Origin: Acheta domesticus
Taxonomy: Eukaryota > Arthropoda > Insecta > Orthoptera > Gryllidae
Length of the DNA: 64,000 nucleotides
Reading direction: 5' to 3'
Assembly (NCBI GenBank): GCA_031308135.1
Contig: JAHLJT010008446.1
Coordinates: 161,467,504 to 161,531,503 of the forward strand
The notes beneath the pieces were generated by a model. It saw only the letters and a list, made by a program, of their open reading frames with translations, was not told the origin of the DNA and made no database searches. The stretch's first letter is position 1. Each line of letters starts with the position of its first letter. The position numbers were made by a program, and so were the translations under genes. Positions 55,800-64,000 of the stretch are shown piece after piece.

Positions 55800-57440
55800 T
55801 GAATTTTGCCATTTTTTTCTTTTCTCAAAGATGTTGCTTCATCAATAGACCAAAACGAAGTACCCATTGGAATATTCTTAGATCTCTCGAAAGCTTTTGA
55901 CGTTATTGACCATAAGATCTTTCTCTCAAAATTACCTTCGTATGGAATTCGTGGTATTGCCCTAGATTGGATAACTTCTTACCTTAAAAATCGGACTCAA
56001 AGAGTAGAAATACCATTCTGGCAGGAAAGGACATTACATACTTATATTTCCAATTCTTTGCCAATTGTGCATGGGGTCCCGCAAGGTTCGATCTTAGGGC
56101 CTATTCTCTTTCTGTTATATGTAAACGATATGCCCTCGTCTATTAAAAATGGAAGAACGGTTCTGTTTACTGATGACACGAATGTTCTTTGCAAAAAAGA
56201 AGCAGTAAATAGTACAATTTCAGAAGTTTCAAATTGGTTTAATTGTTAACGAAAGAAAAACTGTTTCAATGCATTTTTGCATCTCAAATCGGAAATCGCA
56301 TGTTCCATTGAAAATGAACAATATGCAATTAGCTGATGTTGAGGCAACAAAATTTTTAGGTCTTTCAAATCAATCAAACCTCAAATGGAATGTACATATA
56401 ACAGAATTAAACACAAAATTAATTTCCTTATGCTATGCATTCAGAATTCTTTCAAATTCTGTCAGCCTTCATGCAGCTCGTTGCGTTTATTTTGCAAATG
56501 TGCATTCCCGCCTGAGATATGGCATAATATTCTGGGGAAGCTCATCCTGTAGTATTCAGACCTTCAGATTGCAAAAGAAAATTATTCGAATAATGAAAAA
56601 ATGCCTTCCACGTGATTCCTGCAAGCCTCTTTTCATTGAGCTGGGAATCCTACCATTGCCTTGTCTATTTATTTACGAATCTGTAATATTTGTCAAAAAT
56701 GACCTACTTAACGGAGGGAACATATTTTCATGGAATATTGATATTTATAATTACAACACACGCCGTAGAAATCACGTGCATCAAGTGTCAGTATCAACAG
56801 CTCAGTACAAGAAATCAACATACAATACATGTACGTTACTTTACAACGCATTGCCAGATGACATAAAACAATTAAAGTTGGTATACAAATTTAAGTTAAA
56901 AGTAAAATCTTTTCTGCGGCAAAACTGTTTCTATACAATTAGAGACTATACTGATCGTGAAAAAGAAAATAATGTAACAAAACAAAGATATATAATGAAT
57001 TAGTTTATGTTTGCATTGTATACATTTAAAAAAATATTTAATACGCCTGTAACAAGTAATGTACTTCAGCTTCCGGGTCAATGACACCCTTCTCGATCTG
57101 GTTTTTGTCCAGTTTCCCTGATCCATTGAGCAAATGCTGAGATGGCCCCTTGTTTTGCTTCTGGACGTAAATGTAGCTTCACTGTGCGCACTTTTTGTTG
57201 AGCACTCCTTTTGCTTGTAGTTCATTTACAGTTGAAATTGATTTTTTATAACTCGGGAAAAAACATTTTTCAAATATCTGTATTTTTCTAAAATAATTAT
57301 TTTCTAAATTAATTTTTTCGTTTTTTTCGTTTTTTTAAATAAACTTCTGGCCCTCAAGAAAATGTGCGCAGATAAATTTCTTTCCCCACACGTCATATAC
57401 AGTTTTTACTGTTTTTTTGACAAATAAATAAAAAATTAAG
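55800..57440 (+). pseudogene. CR1-group LINE, copy 2 (best preserved reverse transcriptase)
   Basis: A 147-codon frame (55,806-56,249) has FLKDVASSIDQNEVPIGIFL, DLSKAFDVIDHKIFLSKLPS, HGVPQGSILGPILFLLYVND and catalytic TDDTNVLC. After a small frameshift, a 244-codon frame (56,269-57,003) gives the C-terminal half with TKFLGLSNQSNLKWNVHI, ARCVYFANVHSRLRYGIIFW and a PDDIKQLKLVYKFKLKVKSF end. A 3' UTR shared with copy 1 follows, ending in an A-rich tail near 57,440. It is 5'-truncated before RT motif 1, so no apurinic endonuclease is present. Only one frameshift is evident, so it is the youngest CR1 copy here. Confidence 0.86.
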
Positions 57441-58195
57441 TGCTTTAATTACCCAGTTTTGAACGAGTGTTTGAATTTGTGGCATTAAGGATTTCAGAAT
57501 TCAATTATTTCGTTAGTAATATTAAATGTATTATTTTGTGGGGGGGTTCTCCAATTTTTGATACTGGTTTGTCTTCTTGGTAATGGAGGAAATTGAGAAG
57601 GCGAATTATATTGTGTGAAATTGTGGTTCTCTCTAATTTGTGGGGTCTGTGTTGTTAAGGTACTCGTGCGGGTTGAATTGTTAGAATTTTCATGTCAGTG
57701 AGTTTCATAATTTCTTAGTTTTTTGAATTCTGAACAACCTCTGTAATTTGCCGTGTGAAAATCCCCAGAGTTAACGCTAATTGGAGTTTATCCTTTGGGT
57801 TTATCACAGTTTGAATAATGGTGAGAGGTCTCGGCATCTGACACATCTGGACGGAAGGTTACAGTTAGCTTGAGTGTGATCGAAATTTTGAGAATTGTAT
57901 AAGTCCTTCCGGGGGCATTGAGCGTTTGGTATAAGCGTTTGGTATGCTTGCCAGCCGCTGCCTTTACCGCCCGCATTGACCGAGTGCTACGGTGATTAGT
58001 TGTCATCGTTATGTAAGACCAAAGCTTATTAATAACAATAATCTACCTTGATTACTCAACTTGGATTTATTATGACCGCCCCCGTGGCGACACGTGCATG
58101 TAAAAGAATTCACATATAAAATGTATAGTGATGAAGTAAAAATATCATACACAGAAACATGAAGAAACATATTTAAATACTAGATGAAAAAAAAG
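57441..58195. other. Interval without recognised genes
   Basis: Mostly AT-rich; GC-richer around 57,915-58,010. No motif recognised. Confidence 0.45.
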
Positions 58196-58209
58196 CGGAA
58201 TATCACACA

Positions 58210-58500
58210 CTTCAACCAAAACAAATCAGAGCATTCCGTGTAGTACTTCTTTACACTCACCCATCAGTGAACAAACATTTAATCAAAGATGAACTTAAAT
58301 CTCAGGGCCATCTGGTTCCTAACATACAATATGTGCGACATCGGGTACCAAGAGGCATCAACAAGAAATTTTGAATGTAATCATCAAATTTGAACCACCA
58401 TATAAAAAGGAAACACCAGTTCAATGCCATTGGTGCTAAAAATACTATCATACTAGAACCCACTGAACGTTAATGCCTAGATGCGTGAAATGCGTCTTCA
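58210..58500 (+). pseudogene. Jockey-type ORF1 (gag-like) fragment
   Basis: The plus frame reads IRAFRVVLLYTHPSVNKHLI then KDELKSQGHLVPNIQYVRHR, the pre-zinc-knuckle domain of Jockey/X-element ORF1 proteins. After a stop it continues IIKFEPPYKKETPVQCHWC and HTRTH...MPRCVKC, a degraded CCHC zinc knuckle. ORF1 proteins of this type bind element RNA. It has no accompanying reverse transcriptase: the TTAA of a piggyBac end at 58,506 cuts it off. Confidence 0.74.
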
Positions 58501-58505
58501 AATAT

Positions 58506-59335
58506 TTAACCCGTTTTTGCCCGAGTTTTTAATTTCTCGAATTTTCGTGTATTTCTTGTATTATCGCATGTAAGTAATTACCAGTGAATGGAGAAAAATA
58601 TTTTCTTCGTGTCCCAATAGCGGTTCCTAAATTAACGCCTGTTCCCAAATGGGAACACCAGGCTGGAATGTGTGTATGAGTTTCGTATAAAAAATGGAAT
58701 TCAGTCTCTACTCTACCTCATCATGTATACTAATAAGTTTTTGTACAATTTACGTACGTATGATGAAACAACAGACATAATGCATTTAGAACACATTTAT
58801 TACTGGAGATTAAAAACGATTTGCAAAAGACCACCATAACATATTTATTATGTAAATGAAATACGGGAACTTAATACCATGTAAAATGTATCTAAAGTAA
58901 GTTGCAGAACTTTTTTCTAAGGCTTATGAAAAGCTTGAAATTAGTTTTCATGTAGTACAACCTGACAATTTTCGCAGTATTTTCTTGCGTTTTTCTTGCA
59001 CAAAGCAGAATGGTTTTGTTTGATGGCACAGTTCATCCAGTGATCCGGGCAGTCGTACCTAATGGAAGGGATAGTTCTGTTCTGAAGTTGTTTTGATGAC
59101 TTTTGGCTCCCTCCAGAAGAAACTGTAGTGGCATAGTTTTGTAGCTACAGAATTTTTCGTAGCACTTAGCAACTGCCAAGCGTATTGAACTGCAATCTCA
59201 ATACAGGATGCTGACTGGTCACTACCACTTCTTTAACCTGCAGGATACTCGGTAATTTGAAACATTTTTGTCCATTCTGTCTATACTTCCCATATTCTTG
59301 TCGTAGCATGTTACTGTGTGCGGCTGAGTAACTGA
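58506..59335 (-). mobile_element. piggyBac-like element, left part with C-terminal remnant
   Basis: TTAACCCGTTTTTGCCCGAG starts at 58,506. Subterminal GTTCCCAAATGGGAAC (about 58,641) parallels GGGTCCAAATGGACCC of the copy at 17.9 kb. The minus-strand transposase C-terminus lies inside. On the right the element is cut at about 59,338 by the dispersed repeat also found at the window start; no right TTAA was identified. Confidence 0.68.
58925..59310 (-). pseudogene. piggyBac transposase, C-terminal remnant
   Basis: The minus strand reads NMGSIDRMDKNVSNYRVSCR followed by LKKW, equivalent to the piggyBac GGVD..DQ....YSV.R...RW segment, which contains the last catalytic aspartate. A decayed linker leads to IRYDCPDHWMNCAIKQNHSA and LCKKNARKYCENCQVVLHEN, the cysteine-rich C-terminal domain that binds the inverted repeats. 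Stops interrupt it (after KKWW-like sequence and within the tail). The N-terminal two thirds are absent. Confidence 0.72.
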
Positions 59336-59338
59336 AAC

Positions 59339-59432
59339 GTTTTACTTTCTCGCCTTACGAATACTTCGTAAGAAGAGAGAGTTATAAAATCGTGCGCCGG
59401 AAAACGGGGAATTTTCGCCAGAAAAACTCCGT
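59339..59432 (-). repeat. Dispersed repeat end (copy 2)
   Basis: The inverse of 83-176, including CTTACGAATACTTCGTAAG and GGAAAACGGGGAATTTTCGC. It borders the piggyBac remnant on its left. Confidence 0.6.
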
Positions 59433-60440
59433 CTACATGCGTGCTGAACTCACGAACACACTCAGCCAATTACGAGGGTTGTCAAGTATACCAAAATTAT
59501 ATAAATAAACGAAACAGAGAAAAGAAATAAATATTTCCAACATTTAAAAACCACCAAAACGTCCCCATTGACACATAATTGCCTCTCCACTCTTCTCCCT
59601 CCACTCAATCAATACATTTTTCCAACCAGAAAATTCCCTAAACTTAAACAACCCAACCCATTCACAGAATACCATTTATTGCCGACCTCCTCGCATAGCC
59701 AGTAATCCGTTACAAGCCTCCTCCCGTCAGTATAATTTACCTTTCAACACATCATGAATAGACTTGTGCAAAGTAATTGAATATTTCTTTCAATGTCTTG
59801 AAAACATTCTAAAACGACAATTCCATCAATAGCAACGCTGCTAAATCTGTTAACGACATTCATATCCAAAATACACTAATGAAGCTGACAAATAAAATAA
59901 TACCTTGCAACGCGAATGGATTAACACCGCAGAGAAGTAATTATTACATTGGATATTCTCCAAACATTCAAAACTAAAACATAGGACGTCTTTGCGACAA
60001 CTCATGGTTCGGGACAAACTAGACTCTGTACAACAGAGACGCCGATATAATACAACCGAATGACATAACGAAGAGAAGCCAAATACTATATCAGAAGACA
60101 GTGTACGAACACGCGAATCACCTTCCAATTAACCTACTAGATAAGTCAACACCATATTAACTGACACGTGTTAGCACTATAAACGCGCGAACTATAAACA
60201 TTTAACTTTTCACTCAGCTGGGCGCTCTTTGCGCAAACTAGCAGCTTCCCGCCCGATCTATGCGCTCCAAGGTATTGCAGTGGATTATGGGACCAAAAAT
60301 ATGAATTTCGCGCGTTTAAAATAAATTGACTTCCCGCAGCTTACAATCAGTATCTAGTTTCACCGCCAGACCGAAATATGTGTGCCTGAGTGCTGTAGCA
60401 CAGGGATTGAATTATCCTTCGCCGCCGCCGCCGACCCCCT
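59433..60440. other. Interval without recognised genes
   Basis: May be the body of the element whose terminus is at 59,339. No coding motif and no second terminus were found. Confidence 0.4.
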
Positions 60441-60775
60441 GTCAAGTTAAGTTAAGTTAATGCCTTATTTTACGTGGCGAGACTCGGGCCATCAGGCCCG
60501 CTCTTCCGTCTGACCACGAAAATTTCTCTACGCTCCTTTCACCATCTAGCGGAGAAAGAAGGTATTATCTCGGGCGACGAAACAGGCGATTTGAATTTAG
60601 CTCAGAGGCTTCATTTAGGCTTGAGGATCTTTTACATGCAAGTAAATCTACTTACATGGGACAGCCGGCTTTACTTCCCCTCCGAAGGAAGGCGTACGAA
60701 GGATATTTTCGCCCTTAAAAATCCACGGTTTTGATCGGGTGGTGATACGCTAACCGTTATACCATCCGAATCCGC
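60441..60775 (-). mobile_element. tRNA-derived SINE, family 2, copy 2
   Basis: On the minus strand the head is GGATGGTATAACGGTTAGCG, an excellent A box (60,748-60,767), with a degraded B box. The body has GGGGAAGTAAAGCCGGCTGT, CCATGTAAGTAGATTTAC and GTAAAAGATCCTCAAGCC, shared with 16.0-16.25 kb. The tail is a TTAAC repeat ending near 60,445. It is slightly longer than copy 1 because it keeps a segment of about 45 bp near the middle. Confidence 0.82.
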
Positions 60776-61700
60776 CCTTAGCAGTAAGGGGGTATGAGCT
60801 GACGCGCGTTCGCCCGCCCGGTGGTGGGGGCGAGGCGAGGCGAAGGCAGATATAGGAGAGGCATTGCTGGCGCTGGGTGCAACGTGTCATGCCGTGCCGT
60901 GACGAGCTGAGTGGCGAGGCGTGGCGAAGCATGGCGTGTTGTGAGAGGAACATTGGAATGCCCCCAACTTCAGTGGGCAATTACCACTGACCTGCCATTT
61001 CGTTGCAACGGACCAGTAAAAACAAAAGAACGAGTGAAGAAATATAACTACAGAGTTCGCTGAAATAGCAAGACGACACGAAACGCTATGGGCAGCATTT
61101 CTTTCTTTTGGAACCGAGGAGCCGACCGGAGCACTCACAAGGTGGAAGACAAAACACTACGTGGATAGTGCAGACACGAGCCCTCTTTTCCGATGGAGCA
61201 GAAACTCTTCGAAGATATACAGAAGAGATAAATTGCTTTAAATCGGGATGAAATGCAAATAACTGTGTGCTTATTTAAGAAATTTCTTGCATATATTTCA
61301 AAGAGTGGTGGGAAGTGGGGAGTATGTACCGTTCTGGAATCAAAAATTGATCGCGGTCGTCTGCGGCTAAGTTCAGCTTTCGCACGGCATGGACAGTCCT
61401 TGTCATGACGAAACGTCGCAGGGGCGGGGGGGCTCACAAACCACCGCATCCAATCTCAACGGTTGGGGGTGTGGCCTAACAAAATTATGTAGTTGAAAAT
61501 GGTGGATGTCCCTGGTTCAGATGTGGAAATATTTTCACAAAAATATACATGGAATGAAACAATTTAAGAACACGAATTCATTGACAAAATAAATAAGCGC
61601 ATACACTTTACCAGTTTTAACACAATTCTTTTTGAGAAAGTACCTGATACGTGATAAACGTACACTAATTTTAGAGCAATGAGTTTCTAACACACATTTT
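60776..61700. other. Interval without recognised genes
   Basis: GC-rich with internal short repeats (GAGGCGAGGCGA, GTGGCGAGGCGTGGCGA) at 60,830-60,940, then mixed composition. No domain recognised. Confidence 0.45.
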
Positions 61701-61979
61701 AATTTCAATATTATTGTTCATATACAATCCATAAACTTTATCAAATGTCCAGTTAACTGTAGATTTTGTAGATAAGAAAAAACATTATAATTGCATATTT
61801 GCAATTGTTCATAAGTTTATAAAATTGGCAAAAATGCAAAATACTGTCTTTCTGGAATCGATAGAGGACTTGTCGCTCTTTTGTTGTTTTTTATTGAAAT
61901 GGGTAGAGAAATTCAATAAAAAAAACAAAATTAAAAGACCAAGTGTATATTTATCATTATAGTAACAATTATAGTAATA

Positions 61980-62360
61980 ATTAACTCTATGTATTAACCA
62001 ATCAATTTGCATTTCTTGTCAAAATTGTTATTTTGCAATGTTCAACTCAGGAATAATTTGAGGACATTCCCCTGAAAGAATAGCGCACAATTAGGAATTG
62101 TTTATAAAATGTTTAATTGTTGCCAAATTGTTAATTCGCAGTTTTTGATTCCATGACGTCAGAGAACCCATCTCACTTTATAATTACAAAAATGGGAAAT
62201 TATTTATGAATTTATAAATTTTGCAATTTTTTATGTCCTCATCTCAATAACCATTAGACAAGATCCGAAATTCCGCAATCCGATCGGCGCTATCGTCTTT
62301 CGTTTTCTAGATAAGCAATTCTTTATAGGAAATAAGCATCTGAGGCCAACCTTCATTTGC
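61980..62360. repeat. Dispersed copy of the 54.1-kb repeat
   Basis: It shares AATCAATTTG, the GTTAATTCGC.GTTTTTGATTC block, GACGTCAG and ATCCGATCGGCGCTAT with 54,140-54,780. Non-coding. Confidence 0.6.
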
Positions 62361-62879
62361 TTTACTGACAATCAATTCGCTCTTTGCAGTCAAGTATACT
62401 ATTTAAATCGTTTTGCAGTGTCTCGCTTTCCAGCGATTATATTGTGTTGACAATTTCTGACTTACGGCAAATTGGTGGAAAATGTTGCTAATGAACTATT
62501 GCTGTTTTTTTAATTTTCAAAATTTTATTTTTATCGTTAATACATCGTTAAAACTTTCCTTTTGATATATTAATTCGTCCGCGTTATTAAAAAAATCTTT
62601 TGCATATTTCAGAGCGCCGAAATTAACTGTTGCCTTGCAAATCTGAAAGTAATCTTTCATTAACTCTCTATATTCTCTTTAGTCGTGCAAACTACATGCC
62701 GATGTGTTTATAGTCTAGCAAAGAAATTGATTATAAATAAATTATTTTGCAAAATGCATTTCAACGGAACGGTGGCACGTAAAGTTTTTTTCTAATTAAT
62801 AATGTGTATGAAAAGGACGTTTTTCTATGAAATGGTATGTAATCAATATATCAAATTGTAGTTTTCTGAATTTTTTTGA

Positions 62880-64000
62880 AGTCCCTGTTTGAGATCAGCG
62901 GGAGAAAATTTTAATTCGAATCACTATAACTGTCAAATATTTTGTGTAATTTTTGTAATTTGTACATTTGTGTAATTTTTGAAAAAACGAAAAAATACCC
63001 CCAAATGAACTTTACGTCACATTCAAGAGTGCAAATACCACTCTCCGCTCGACCGGTTTGAAGAAAACATTAGGAGCCATTTATGAGAAAATGGCGTTTG
63101 AGCGTTTCTGAAAACACAGAATTTTGTGTTAGTTTTCACAGAAAACTGCTGAGTTTTCCAGATACTTTTCCCGATATTATTTAAAGCACATGTACTCATT
63201 AACATAATAATGTGAACAAATCGTCCCTAAAAAATTTTTTTTCAAAAAACAAAAGAATAGAGTAACATATTACTCTATTCTTTTGTTTCTTTTTTCTATG
63301 AAATTGGCTCATTTCTCATAAATGGCTCCTAATGTTTTCTTCAAACCGGTCGAGCGGAGAGTGGTATTTGCACTCTTGAATGTGACGTAAAGTTCATTTT
63401 GGGGTATTTTTTCGTTTTTTCAAAAATTACACAAATGTACAAAAGAAACAACGCCATAGCGTTTATGTCATCTCATAGAGTACATGTAGTGCTATCCCTG
63501 CGAATAGTTAAAGAAAAAATTTGCAGCCATTTTTGAGAAAATCTTGTTTTGGTAACTGCAAATATTTCGCGTAATATTGTGCGAAAACTACTACATTTAA
63601 AAAAAATGTACATGACGTTAATGAAAGAAATTACTTTGCAGAACAAATTTTATTTAAAGGAAGAATGTGTATCTTCAGTATTGTAGTTATAGAAAGACGT
63701 CGAAAAAAATTAAAACGTTTGCAATTTTCGAAAATTCAGAGTTAATTGTGAAAATTGGACCTATGCCACCTTAATAAGTATATTTTACTCTATTCTTACA
63801 AGAAATTTAAAGAAAAAATTTTGAGCTGTTTTTGAGAAAAGTTTGAAAATAATCGGGAGCCTTCATGTAATGTACCCCCAGATTTTGAAGAAAGTTTTTC
63901 AAAATCGCGGCACCTGGAGTGGAAGCAGATTGACTGGGGAATAACCATTTTGGAAGAAATTGCACGTATGGTGTAAGTGCTAGTGCTGTTCACAGACTGA
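62880..64000. repeat. AT-rich repeat block with near-perfect inverted duplication
   Basis: About 130 bp at 62,963-63,092 is repeated inverted at 63,312-63,440 with a single visible mismatch. In the spacer lies an 18-bp perfect palindrome arm pair, AAACAAAAGAATAGAGTA at 63,247-63,264 and its inverse at 63,271-63,288. The rest belongs to the AT-rich family of 2.59 and 10.15 kb. Confidence 0.8.

Overview
This window is AT-rich, repeat-dominated eukaryotic DNA, most likely from an arthropod and probably an insect. The basis is the mix of mobile elements: Dong/R4-type retrotransposons sitting in TAA microsatellites, Jockey- and CR1-type LINEs, a Penelope-like element with a GIY-YIG nuclease, decayed piggyBac elements, tRNA-derived SINEs and solo LTRs. 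I found no intact host gene, rRNA gene, canonical tRNA gene or bacterial-type operon. Nearly every long reading frame is a piece of a dead transposon. Species cannot be fixed from the sequence.

Layout. 1-2.6 kb: a piggyBac relic ending at a TTAA, then a Dong/R4 fragment. 3.1-6.0 kb: a large non-coding inverted repeat. 7.0-7.6 kb: a SINE with a perfect 11-bp target duplication. 7.7-10.1 kb: a CR1-type LINE. 10.1-15.9 kb: AT-rich repeats and unrecognised sequence. 16.0-16.3 kb: a second SINE family. 16.9-22.0 kb: a (TAA)n tract that received three Dong insertions; the last holds a piggyBac-like element, which holds a solo LTR. 22.6-24.1 kb: a SINE half plus the 3' half of a DUF7869-type transposon. 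24.2-25.7 kb: possible short exons. 25.7-27.6 kb: an LTR interrupted by a 5'-truncated Jockey. 29.6-32.9 kb: a foldback element with tandem-repeat arms. 33.3-34.7 kb: CR1 copy 3, split by a SINE. 35.1-37.65 kb: the other SINE half plus the 5' half of the DUF7869-type transposon, split by a solo LTR. 38.65-39.9 kb: a Penelope-like element. 39.9-41.6 kb: a Dong fragment split by a TTAA-flanked MITE. 44.6-48.6 kb: a near full-length Dong/R4 element, then a truncated Dong at 48.7-49.5 kb. 50.9-54.1 kb: TIR units carrying tRNA-like boxes, one holding a long palindromic TA-flanked MITE. 54.1-55.1 and 62.0-62.4 kb: a tandem/dispersed repeat. 55.8-57.4 kb: the best CR1 copy. 58.2-59.3 kb: a Jockey gag fragment next to a third piggyBac. 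60.4-60.8 kb: a SINE. 62.9-64 kb: AT-rich repeats with a near-perfect inverted duplication.

Two points deserve most attention. First, the two DUF7869 halves, lying in opposite orientation at 22.9-24.1 kb and 35.2-37.65 kb, read as one element if the contig between the two N gaps (24,201-37,650) is inverted: the reading frame, the terminal repeats and the flanking SINE halves all join up. This suggests a scaffold mis-orientation. Second, the joined element has a DUF7869-type protein between inverted copies of a 22-bp terminal repeat with repeated GGTTCTATCTG-like boxes, so it looks like a self-mobile DNA transposon rather than a host gene.
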